Source of the DNA: Chlamydomonas reinhardtii
Taxonomy: Eukaryota > Chlorophyta > Chlorophyceae > Chlamydomonadales > Chlamydomonadaceae
Reading direction: 5' to 3'
NCBI RefSeq assembly: GCF_000002595.2
Contig: NC_057015.1
Span: 4,247,955-4,311,954, forward strand
DNA length: 64,000 nt
Shown here piece after piece: positions 38,402 to 49,550 of this stretch. A program made the position numbers and the translations under genes. The notes beneath the pieces are model-generated. The model searched no databases and had not been told where the DNA came from. It saw only the letters and a program-made list of their open reading frames with translations. Numbering within the stretch: position 1 is the first letter of the stretch; each line of letters begins with the position of its first letter.

Positions 38402-41060
38402 ATGAAGGCCGGGGGGTCCGCCCTGTTGCTGGCATTGCTGGTGCGTCTGACCTGACCTGACCTGACCTACCCAACCACATCCAAGCCCTGACCGCGCCTC
38501 AAACCTGACCCCTGAACTTTGATGACCTGATTCGTCGCCCACCTGTCATCCAGCCATCACCACCCAGCCCGTAACCCACCCACACACCGTCACCCGTAGG
38601 CAGCATTGGGGTTGGGCGTCGGTGCACGCCACGTGCGCCTGCTGCAGTCACAGCCGGCACGGTCACCCACACCCGCTCATCACCAAACCGCCGGCTGCCC
38701 CCAGTCCCCTGTAGCTTTCCTCCAGAAGACACACAAGGTGCAACAAAGAGAGATGGGATCTTTCGACGTTGGGTAATCGTTTAAATCATGGAAATCTGAT
38801 GGGGCTCACCTTGTACAATTTGCTTGCTGACCGTGGTGTTGTTGGGGAGCGGCCAACTTCACTTCATGAGCTGCAGGTGTGCGCAGTCATTGATCACAGC
38901 CTACCCATTGACCCACGTGGTCCGCCGCAGGTGACTCAACGGTTCCTGGACAGCGCCGTGCTGGCCAAACAGCAGGTGCAGGAGCGGTGCGGCGGATACC
39001 ACCGGGTGCTGTACGCGATAACTGATGACTTGGGTCCGGCCAACTCGACCAAGGCAATTGCTGTAGCGGCGGACCTGAAGGCTCTGCGGGCGACGCTTGG
39101 GGAGGATGGCGTAATCGCACTTGGGCCCCAAGGTGCATGGGTGCGCTTATCGATCGTATACGGATGTTATTTCGCAGCATTCAACTATCCTTGAAACACC
39201 CGCAACCTGCCATCCACACGCCAGGTTATAACATGGCCCTGCTTAGCCTACGGTATTGACCCCGTTTGCAGACTTCTCCACCACTTTCGGTTTTGAGTGG
39301 AATAAGTTCCCAATACCCGGCCGCTTCACGTGGAACCACTGTGATGCACCGGAGCTCGTGTGGTGAGTCAGCGCGACCGATGCTGGCAATGGATGCCACA
39401 CGACGCCACTGGCCAGGGCCCAGGGGCTTTCGTGGCTGGGGCACACACATAGTAAGGGACAGCCGGCAGCGTGTACCGTGTGTGCCCCAAGCATATATGT
39501 GCTGCCTGCTAGCTCCGACAGCCTCTTCTGGGATCGTGTGCATTCGTTTCCTTAATCAACCATCGTCGATAACAAGCGCATGGCTGTGCACGGGGCCGGT
39601 TGCTCACCTCTGATCCAAATTGATCCGGATGCTATGTGCCGCTTCGAGTACCGTAATCAAGTCACCCCATGCGCCCCCAGGTTCGACCTGTTCAGTCGGG
39701 ATCTGGACCCGGCCATCAAGCACGTGTGGGCGGCGGAGTACGACGTGGCGTGGACCGGCGACATCGCGGGCGTGTTCGGGACCTTCCCTGAGCGGCCCGA
39801 CTTCATTTGCAGCCACGACTTCAAATCTGGCGGCACAAACATTGGATCCGGCTGGTCCAACTACCATCTGCGGACCTGGCTGCAGGTGGGGATCGATCCG
39901 GGTCATGGGCCGGTGCGGCCTTGCTAGTGGACGACCATGGGGCAATGCTGCGATGGGCAGTCCGGACTATGGCGCTTGTGGATCAAGCCAAGTTACCGGG
40001 GAAGAAACAAAGCCGTGTCGACATGCCTGCAGATAGAGTGCATGCGTACGTTCTCTGATGACGTGTGTACCGCTTGCTTGGGTGAGCGCCATGAGGGTTT
40101 CTGTGAGTACCGTACACGCACACGCCTTCCTCACGCGCGGCCTTCGCAGGGCACTGAGGTGAAGCAGTGCTTCATCATGCTGGCGCGTTACAGCCTGCGC
40201 TACATGCGCGTGTTCTGGGAGGTGCGTGGGTATGGAATCTGTTCGGCGGTACAAACCCAGAACGCAGCTGAACATGCGTATGGCTTCCCCGCAACCCATC
40301 CACACACGCACAGGAGACCCGCATGGGGCATCTCCAATTCTGTGAGGTACGAAGTCCCTCGCGGGCTGGGAGGTTGGACAGCCTGAGTATTTGGGCCCCT
40401 AGGGATGCTTAGCTTAGGACCGCTTCAGGGGCCGGCGGATTGAACCTTTCTTGCTCGCTCTCGCACACCAAGCCACCAGCTTGCCGCTTTCCTGTGTGAC
40501 AAGGGCGCCTCGGTGTGATCTCCCATCTTACCTATTGGCATGGAAACGTAGCGCCTTTGTTGCCCAGTCCTAATTCTGCTGGATCTGCCCGTGCCTCGCC
40601 CATGCATTGCATCCAGATATCTGGAGCTGCAATCTGCAGCAAACACCACACGTAAGCAGCCCGCATTTGTTGTTTGCCCTTCGGGTGTGGGCCTGAGGCC
40701 TGAGAGCTTGCTGGCTGCGGGCTCGCTGGCCTTATGAAAGCTTGCGCCCCACGATGTTGCCACACCAGCTAAGTGCCCCAAGCATGTTGCATCAACCTGC
40801 TGGTCCTGGACAGGTGGTGCCAGATCCACTCGTTCGACCAGCACAGTGACGTGGTGGGGCGGGACAGCAAGGGCGGCTCGCTCTTCCACTTCAGCAGCCA
40901 CATTGCTGAGGAGGAGTGGCGGAGGCAGGTTGCGGCGTTTGGGGCGGCCCAGGCGACAAGCACTCTGAACGGCAGTAGTGCAGCCGCGGGGGCGGCCCCG
41001 AGTGGGAATGGAAAGCATGACAAGATGCCGGGCCACATCTTTCACGCATTGAAGTGGTGA
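38402..41060 (+). CDS. Secretory protein of unknown function with EYDVAWTGD motif, tandem paralogue A
   Basis: Nine exons in phase give 353 residues: 38402-38440, 38600-38737, 38931-39132, 39272-39362, 39681-39885, 40150-40221, 40314-40346, 40617-40651, 40814-41060. The N-terminus MKAGGSALLLALLAALGLGV is a signal peptide or anchor. Landmarks: CPQSPVAFLQKTHK; VTQRFLDSAVLAKQQVQERC; RFTWNHCDAPELVWFDLFSRDLDPAIKHVW; EYDVAWTGDIAGVFGTFPERPDF (acidic EYD about residues 176-178); EVKQCFIMLARYSLRYMRVFWE; ETRMGHLQFCE; WCQIHSF; end GHIFHALKW. Conserved Cys and Trp suit a lumenal fold. The E-Y-D block preceded by Trp resembles metal/nucleotide-sugar sites of GT-A glycosyltransferases, but I cannot assign a family. 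A 371-residue paralogue follows in tandem. Confidence 0.75.
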
Positions 41061-41142
41061 ACCAGGTAAAGCAATAAGGGGCCATCAGGTATGGAGGCAT
41101 TACATGTTCCCGCAATGTTGTGAACGAATTTGACAGGTGAGT

Positions 41143-41147
41143 TGTAA
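41143..41147 (+). terminator. TGTAA polyadenylation signal of paralogue A
   Basis: TGTAA 83 nt after the stop codon of copy A. Confidence 0.65.
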
Positions 41148-41240
41148 CTGTCGGGGTTGGTTAGTAGTGATGAGCTGGGGCGTGGCAGACGTGCACCCGC
41201 GTGCACCGGCTGAAGACTGGAACCGCCGGATGCAGTATCC

Positions 41241-41297
41241 AAGCTTCTGTATGTACCGCAAGCTTCTGTATGTACCGCAAGCTTCTGTATGTACCGC
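41241..41297. repeat. 19 bp tandem repeat, three units
   Basis: Three perfect head-to-tail copies of AAGCTTCTGTATGTACCGC. Minisatellite just after the 3' end of copy A. Confidence 0.9.
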
Positions 41298-42073
41298 CAG
41301 GTGTTTGTCAGTCGGTGACGAGTACGGCGGAGTGCAATGGTGCGTCGGCAATTGTGGTAGCTGCGTACGTGCGTGTCGAGCTGGGCGCTCACCACGGCGC
41401 TCACTCGTGGCAACCAGTGGCAACAGCAGTCGAAGGTCCGCCGGCGCCCTCAGGCCAGGGTTGAATCAGGCTGTCGTGAATAATTATGATTGTTAGCAAT
41501 ATATTGGTGCTGAGGAACAAAGTGCACGGGCAGTGGCAGGCAGCGATGGGGAGGGGGCAGGCCATTTGGGCCAGGGGGGGCGGGGGGATGTGCACGGGGG
41601 ATGCGCGGCGTGTAGTCCTCACATACTGCAAGCTCTGCGATCTGCGAGGTGCCAAGTCGATCAAAGAGTTCATTATGGTATCACAATACAAAATTTCATC
41701 GAAAATCGGCTCAGTTCAAGTCTGCTGCAATCGTCGCGGGTTCCGCCTGAATCCGTCGCGGCCGTCAACTTCTGGTGAAACGCGTTCAGGCGACAAATGA
41801 AGAAATGTAAGCATACAAAGAAACCTTGTTTGCTGCAAGCAGTAAAAAAGTACAGTAGCCGAAATCGTGCCAGCAGTTTCAGGTTCGCAAAGCAGTGCAA
41901 CTGGCGCTGCCCGAACACCTCACCTGCCTGCACTTGCAGACGCTGCACTAGATGATTTAATGACATATTTACATTGACAGACCGGGTGTTCTCGGTGGCG
42001 GACTGTAAGACCGTCGCATCGACGAGAACTCAGCAGCGTCGCACTTCTGCGACACCACACCACTTCTATAGAA

Positions 42074-44986
42074 ATGAGTCGTGTACACATATTGCTGATG
42101 CTGATACTACACACAACGGGCAGCGCAGTGCGCGGCTTGCGTGTGTTGCAGCAGCATGCGTCGACGCCAATAGCACCCGTCCGCGCGGCGGGTTGCCCGC
42201 CCCCAGTCGCCTTCCTCCAAAAGACGCATAAGGTGGGCGGTAGCGAGGGATTGTACTGGAGGTGTGGGTGCCCGACTGCCCGGCTGCTGCTAAGTAAGCG
42301 TGTGCGTGCGTCGGGCCTACATGTCGGACTAGTCGGACAGCAGTATGCGAAGGGTAGGAATTAGCCGGCCTGGCGCCTCGTGGGGAGCAGGTCTAGCCAG
42401 GTTGCCCCGCACTGTTGAACAACAGCGGAGAAAGCCAGGTGTCAGGGTTAAAACCCCGGGAGGAATGCGTGTGGAGCGGTTCAAGGATAATGCCTGGGCC
42501 TGCGTCCAGACGAGTGGTTTAAGCCCGGCCACGCCCAGCATCCGTTGTGTTCCGCCGCCAAAGCGCCCTGGCATTCCTGGGAGAGCCTGTCAGCTGGAGG
42601 ACGTGTGACATGCTTTCCTGAGTTGGCATTGGCACACACATGTGCTGGCGGCACGAAAGCGCAACTACGTAACTACCAGCAGTCAACCGCGTCTCAACCA
42701 TGCACCCCCTCGCGGCCTGCAGGTGACTCAGCGGTTCCTGGACAGCGCCGTGTTAGCCAAACAGCAGGTGCAGGAGCGCTGCGGCGGGTACCACCGAGTG
42801 CTGTACTCGGTCCACGAGGACGTACGCAATGCCAGCTCACCCAAAGCCCGTGCGGTGGCATCGGATTTACGGCGGCTACGGGCGGCACTGGGGGAGGACG
42901 GCGTGATTACGTTCGGCATCCACGGTGCGTGGGCGTATGTTGTTGGCTGCACGCGCACGCCTTCACCTGCGGTCGGGCTTGACCTGCACATACATACATG
43001 CGGCAGATGCAGGGATCTGCACGCATGCGCCAGTGCAGCACCCAAGATGCAGCAACCGACCGTTCTCCCTCCCCCCTAATAAACTTTCCCCTACCCACAT
43101 ATTAAGCCCTAAACCCCAAATTCCCCTTCCCATGACAGATTTCTCAACCACATTTAACTTCGATTGGGGCAAGTCCCCGCTGCGGGGAAGGTTTTCATGG
43201 AACCACTGTGACGCACCAGAGCTCGTGTGGTGAGTGTGCGCGAATGTGGAGGTATTCCTCGCCTGCACATGTCGGGATATCATGCTGCTGAAGGCATCGC
43301 CACCTCAATCGCCCCGTGCCCCCCTCCCGCCCTCCAATGCCCCCCCCCAGGTTTGACCTCTTCAGTCGGGATCTGGACCCGGCCATCAAGCATGTGTGGA
43401 CGGCGGAGTACGACGTGGCTTGGACTGGCGACATTGCGGGCGTGTTTGGGACCTTCCCTGAGCGGCCCGACTTCGTTTGCAGCACGAACCACAAGAAGGG
43501 CATGTCGGTTAAGCCCGGCTGGGCGAACCACAAACTGCGAACCTGGCTGCAGGTGGGTTACGCCTGATGAGGGCTGTGAACATAGTTTCCATCCTGGAAC
43601 CCGGGGCGGGGCTGTGCAGCCGCAGGTGGCCTGTGCCTTGCGGCACCGAGCCTTCCGGCCGGAGTGCCACACCCCCACGCACACGTTGGTCGCTGGGGTG
43701 ATGCATTGTCAACGGGATACCACGTGCGTGCTTTCCAACCCTCCACAGGACAACGAGGTGAAGCAGTGCTTCATCATGCTGGCGCGTTACAGCCTGCGCT
43801 ACATGCGCGTGTTCTGGGAGGTGCGTGGGTCCAGCAGCGGTGCGCGGTGCGAGCGATTCATCTCAACCGCGCACCTAGGGAGTAGCGAGGCACATATCAG
43901 CACCGATGGCATGGAACGCATAGCACGTTCGTGGTGTGGAGCTCCCGTGTGGCGGTTGGCCGGCCCCCGAGGTCAGTCCAGCCGCCGGGCGCCGGCTGCT
44001 CCAATTGCAGATGTTCGATTGCTCATCACTACTAAGGCCTGTGCATGCGCCACCATCATAACATACAGGAGACACGCATGGGACACCTCCAGTTTTGCGA
44101 GGTAGGTATGCATGAAGGGCCCTCGTGGTGGGCGGGAACAAGCCACGCACAACTAGCACAGCTCCATGACATCACCGCTTCTACCGCTTCACTCGGTACC
44201 CCTTAGCGTCCGGCACGGTGCACCACGCTATCCAGCAGGGAGCCTTGCACCCAGCTATTGCGACCTTGGATGTCTTGATGATTTGACTCAGGTTCATTAC
44301 CCTGCGTGCACTATAGGTCTCCGGGGCAGCCATCTGCAACAGACACCATCTGTGAGTGGGATGCTGTATGCGCGCGTGTGTGCGTGCATGCGGGACGCAA
44401 CTTGCCAGCCATGACAACGTTGTACGGGCTCACGCTGCGGGCTTGTGGGGATACTGCCTGTGGGCACAGGCGACTGCTGCCCTGCTGCCTACTGCTGGGT
44501 GGCAGACCTGTGGACTCGCAAAGTCGCTTCCCCCTCCGGCCGATTTTGACCCGCCGCCTATTTGCGATCAATAGGAACGCACGCACGCGGACTGAAATGA
44601 ACTGATAATGAGATGAAGGCCACTGACGCAACATATTCCGTGCATGTTGTCTTTCCGCATGCAGTTGGTGCCAGATCCACACGTTCAACTCAAGCAGTGA
44701 CATAGTGGGGAGGGACGCCAATGGCACGTCCATGTACCAGTACAACAAGCACATCAGTGAGGAGGAGTGGGGGCAGCTGGCTGCGGGGAACGCAGTACTT
44801 GCGCAAGAGACGCCGCCCCCAGCAGACGACCCGCAGCAAGCAGGGGAAGCAGCATCGGAAGAGGCCGCATCGGGACAGGTGGTGGAAGAAACTGGTAGGC
44901 GAGTTACTAGGGCGGGGGACTCGGCGGTTAGTCGGGGGGTGATGGCCTCAGCGCCGGGCCACATATTCCACGCGGTCAAATGGTAG
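42074..44986 (+). CDS. Secretory protein of unknown function with EYDVAWTGD motif, tandem paralogue B
   Basis: Eight exons in phase give 371 residues: 42074-42232, 42723-42924, 43139-43229, 43351-43552, 43749-43820, 44069-44101, 44317-44351, 44665-44986. Signal peptide MSRVHILLMLILHTTGSAV. From VAFLQKTHK onward, exon boundaries and phases equal those of copy A: 202, 91, 72, 33 and 35 nt exons are the same length in both. The core FDLFSRDLDPAIKHVW(T)AEYDVAWTGDIAGVFGTFPERPDF is almost unchanged, while the segment after it and the acidic linker before the C-terminal GHIFHAVKW differ. Copy B lacks the intron that splits the signal peptide of copy A. Introns are otherwise unalignable by eye, so the duplication is old and the exons are under selection. 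Function unknown. Confidence 0.75.
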
Positions 44987-46898
44987 AGCTTTGAGCGAGC
45001 ATGCATCGTGGTGGGGGCTGGGCGCGGTATCCGTGTGCACGTGCCGGTTGTCGTGACACACACGTACCTGCATGTCGGCTTGCATGGCGGGTATACGAAT
45101 GTGGGCTTTCCATTTGGTGGCTGCACTGCGTAAAGTGCACCCGTGTTTTCATGGGCCGTGAGCTCCTGAATGCGCCGTCTTTATTCAAGCTAGGTGTTTT
45201 TGCCTTTCCGGCACGGTGGTGCATTGCCATCAAATGCGGTGTACGTAGATAGTGACATGTGCTGGGATTGGAACGGGCGCGACCGGGCGGCCCGTGCAAT
45301 TCATTGAAGGAGTGAGTGCAGACGGCAACGATGCCGCAGCGTGGGTATGCTCAAGACTTTGCACACACGTGGTGGTGATATGGGATTCACGACCCGATTA
45401 CTGATTCATGAACCCAAACCCGTTTGTTGATGACTGGTGGGCATTGTTGGCGGATACTTAGAAGGGATGTGACCAAGACACCTACTGTACTGACCTACCA
45501 TGGGTTTACCGAGTACTGCAGGGTGCACTCGTGGGGTGCACTCCTGTTTTGCGCCATTCCTCGAGGGGGATGCAACTTTTGACGCGTGATGTACTGCTGT
45601 ATATATGGGCTTGTGGCCGAGTGGGTGGATGTATAAGCAGCGGGGGTGCTTGGCCGGGATGAGTTGTTTGTCTAAAGGGGGGTTGCGTGAGCCCATAACT
45701 TGTCGGGGCCCGGCCGGCGGGGCGGGGCAGCAGGGCACGCGCACTGGTGATGTGGGAAACAGGGGTAGACATAATGGCTGCTGGTGGACACGCATGCACG
45801 GTCAGGCGCACAGGCCCAAACGGCAGCGGCGTGGGCCGTGGGGAATACGGTACATGGAGGCGGCATGGCGGGGTATGCGGCTGAGGTCACGACAGGAGAG
45901 CTAGCATGGAGCCGCCAAGTCAGAAATTACCAATGGTGGTGCTGGCAGCCGGCGCTTGGTTGGCGGGGCGGGGCTGCGTGCACTCGCATTCGCATTCGCA
46001 TCTACGCATTTCAATGACACGTACGGCCAGCGTGTTGCGGCAGTTCCATCCTGTCTTCCTAAGAACGCCAGCATACAGCAGCCACCTTCCGTCAGCCAGC
46101 CATGGTCCCGTCGGTTACGAGGTAACACGTGAACTAGCAACTTGCGCTACTGACTGCCTGCTCTCGTGCCGCCTGCAAGCCCGCTCCGCCTTCTGCTCTG
46201 GTCTACGTACCCATTAGTTCCACAACGCACGTCGATAACATGTCCTCCGCGCGCACCCATGATGGCAACGTCACCTAACAAGCAGCCACATCACGGCGGG
46301 ACGACCATACGCATGCCACTGCCTGACTCCGCACCTCCAACCAGGGGCAGCGGTGTGGCACACACCGTAAGTGTCTCTGCACATAGCTGACATCTGCAGA
46401 CCCGATCCGTGCAGCAGTAGGAGGGGGCTAGGGGCACTTCTACTCATGCACGCACCCGAGAGCACTCGGCATTCAGTAGCAAAGTATAGTCGCAACACCC
46501 CCCGCGCAACCGGCCATGCACCTTATAGCACTGCGTCGAGTGCGGCGGCAGTGCTTCCACTTGATTCCGTACTCACATGCGAAATCAACCCGAGCCTCAA
46601 TCCTCAGCCCATGCGCTGGTACGGCCGCCCTGTTCAAGGGCGCACCCCAGGCCATATTCCGCTTTCTCACACGTTTCAAGCCGCTGAGCCCAATTCTCAT
46701 TCCTACCAGACCTCTTTACCCAAGCGCAGCCGCAAGCGATAAGACATGCCGTCCCAAGATAACCCAAGATAACGCCGTCGCGCGGCCGCGCCTATTCAAG
46801 CAGCACGTCACCATATCCCAACATGCCGACACAATGCTCCAGAGCGTTTCAGCAAGACCCCACCACACCCCATCATCACCTGCCACAGTGCCACTGCC
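44987..46898. other. 1.9 kb intergenic region without recognised genes
   Basis: Both bordering genes end here (paralogue B plus, EngB minus, convergent). Only short low-complexity frames occur, and a (GCATTC)n microsatellite near 45985-46005. I see no tRNA, snRNA or coding exon that I can support. Confidence 0.5.
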
Positions 46899-48948
46899 TC
46901 ACATCCGCCCGCTCCGCACGTGCAGCTCGCGCAACGACGCCAGGTAGCCCAGCAGTTCGGACTTGCCCGTGCCCGTCTTGGAGCTGGTCTCGAAGCAGCG
47001 CGGCAGCGCCTCCCACTCCTCAGCCATCTGTGGGAAAGGTGACAAGGCTGATGACGTGCGTGCGGGAGAGTTTGTTTTAGTTGGACTGCCTAACTCATGC
47101 TAGACCCCACGAGCAGCGAAAGGCAGATGCAAGCAGGCGCGCGCACAACGGGTATCCCCCCCGCCATCACTGCCACCACCGCCGGTTGCTGTGCTACCGG
47201 CCGGGACGCCGCGGCCGCCGCCTCGCTCACCATCTGTTTGAATGCCTTGACATTGGCGGCGTTGGTCGGCATGTCCTTCTTGCGATTGTCAATCTTGGTA
47301 AACACGATGCAGAATGGCACCTCACACTCCGCCAGCCAGTCGGCACAGTCCCGGTCCACGGTCTGCGCATGGCGATGCAGGAACAGGGGCCGTGTGCGAG
47401 TTTGGGTCCACTTAACAAAGAGCGCGACTGGAGGGCCGCGTGCCGCGTATGCACGTGTCCTGGACGTTTGGCAACTCGTCGGTCGAGTTCATGAGCCGCG
47501 TGTCACAACAATGTGAAGCTATCCCTCTGCCTGGACGACGTCCCTCGCATCGCGACATGCCATCAGTACCACCACCACCACAACCACAACCACCGGGACT
47601 CCATCGCCCCCAACCATGCCGCAACGCCCGCCTTTCCCACCCTCTGCCGCCAACCCGCCCCCTGCCGACTCTCCAGCCTGGCCCACTTGCCTGCGGCGGC
47701 AGCGACGAGTCCACCAGCAGCATGACGCTGACCAGGTTGTCGCGTGTGATGAAGTAGTCCTTGGTAAAGCGAAGCCACTCCTCGCGATTGGACTTGCCGG
47801 CCTTGGCGAACCTGCGAAGATGGGCGATTGTAACTTTGTAAGCAAGGGAGGCGAGGAAGTTTGGGGGCCGGGCAGGGGGGCCGGCACGCGCGGGCAGAGG
47901 AAGAAAGGCCGGACCGGCCGGCTCCCGACCGGCTCCCATCCCGACCGACGCCCATCCACTTGCATTAGCGAGGCCAAACAATTCGGAACTAATGTTAGCA
48001 TTCTCGCAACCACCTCAGCTAGTTGAGGGCCGCGTGTTTGAGGAGGCCAGCAGCACGTAAACCACACACTAAACACAGGGAAGGCAGGGAGGGAGCAACC
48101 CGCACGTGCGGGCGGGGTGTGGGGTGCAAGGTGCGGGTCATGGGGCCGTGCTCCGGCACCGTCCTACCAAGTTCCTCCAGCCCTTTCCTCGCTGCCTGGA
48201 AGTCCCGTGTCAGGATTCCGGGGGCTGAGGCGGCATAAGCGGACGGCGAGGGAGGCCGCTAGATCGCGCATCAATCAAACGGCAACGCCAGGCCACGCCC
48301 TGCACCTTGAGTGAGGGCTAGCGGCAGCGCGCACAGCTGGCGGCTGCGGGGAGTCGGCGCCCAAGGTCTGCGCGGCCGACAGGGGCCGGCACAGGCCCAC
48401 GGGCGACCACCCGAACCCTAGGAGTCACCCGCACGCACCCGTAGCCAGGCAGGTCCACCAGATACCACGAGTCGTTGATGAGGTAATGGTTAATGAGCTT
48501 TGTCATGCCTGCAGGGAAGCGGCCGCCAGAAATAATTTGTCGATTCGTCGCCGACCCACAATTGCCAGCGGCGCTTACCCGGCTCCTTCGACACCTTCGC
48601 CAGCCTGTCATTGTTGGTTAACGAGTTGATAAGAGATGACTTGCCCACATTTGACCGGCCGATAAATGCGAATTCCGGTATGCGGTCCGGCGGGCAGTCC
48701 GCAACTCGCGTGCTGCTCTTAATGAACGCTGACTTCTTCACGTTGCTGTTAAGAGGAGTTGGGAGCTCTAGTTCCAAGTAGGTGAAGCCATCGGAGCTTG
48801 TGCTAGGCCCCGCGGCGACGCGGAAAGCACGCGCGGTGCGCCTGGCCGTGGGGACATGGCGGCATGCCAAGCCCAGAGCTTGTGGTGACAACGGCCGCTG
48901 GCTTATTGCCATTGAGGGTAGTGTGCGTGGTAACCGTAAGGTAACCAT
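46899..48948 (-). CDS. EngB/YihA-type ribosome-assembly GTPase, plastid-targeted
   Basis: Five exons in phase give 284 residues: 48948-48579, 48508-48439, 47811-47691, 47362-47198, 47027-46899. The Arg/Ser-rich leader [20 protein letters not shown] reads as a chloroplast transit peptide. GTPase motifs are G1 [13 protein letters not shown]2 region [11 protein letters not shown]3 DLPGYG, G4 FTKID and G5-like [34 protein letters not shown] is the typical EngB spacer. In bacteria EngB/YsxC matures the large ribosomal subunit; plant plastid homologues serve chloroplast ribosome biogenesis. Intron 3 begins GCAAGT after CCGCAG, so it is a GC-AG intron. The frame is open upstream to 49140, but the ATG at 48948 gives the best leader. 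Confidence 0.88.
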
Positions 48949-49550
48949 GTGCGTGAAACCGGAAGAATATGCAGCTGGGGATGCAGTGGCGGTCAAGCAA
49001 ATCAGCTGCCGAATGGGCCGCATGGTCGTACCATGCATGGAGGGGCTGTGCTGCACCATCAAGCCGTGTCTGAACGTTACAGCCAGGACAACGCGTCTGT
49101 CCCTAAAAATTTCTATGAGGCCTGAAAATAATACTTGCATGAGTGCTCATGTGCTCAAGAATGTGTGCAGTGGTCACCAGCACAGGTCGCTTCCAAACAG
49201 ACCAGCTCTTGATTCAAAGCCAATGCATGAATGCAGTTCTATCCCGTTCATTGCGCAAGCTTCCCAACACTGCTGATTCTGCCGGTGTAGAGGACTAGTG
49301 GTCTGCATGCACATTAGGCAGTCCACCTCTCCAGCTAAAGCTTCGTCAGCCCCCGTGGGTCCCAGCGCGCCTGCACACAACGAACGCGCCCCGTCTGGCC
49401 GCGACCACGCTGGGGTGTCTCCATATCCCACATCTAGCACAGCCCGGATGCACTCTTTCTCCTCCCGCCCCCTTGACATCATCAGCATCAGCTGAGGCGC
49501 AGCAGCGCTTGCCGGCGCTCCACCGGCACCACCTCCAGCCCTCCGTGGCC
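48949..49550. other. Intergenic: EngB promoter and glycosyltransferase 3' UTR
   Basis: No gene supported. TTACA at 49077-49081 (minus-strand TGTAA) is a candidate poly(A) signal for the glycosyltransferase, ~470 nt past its stop. Confidence 0.4.

Larger units (their letters stand above)
41061..42073. other. Intergenic between the tandem paralogues
   Basis: Holds the 3' UTR of copy A, a small tandem repeat and the promoter of copy B. No gene seen. The region does not resemble the flank of copy A, so the duplication is not a fresh block copy. Confidence 0.5.

Noticed and set aside
44987-46898. Short frames that might be a hidden gene in the 1.9 kb gap
   Set aside because: None has signal, domain or consistent splice structure, and composition is typical intergenic.
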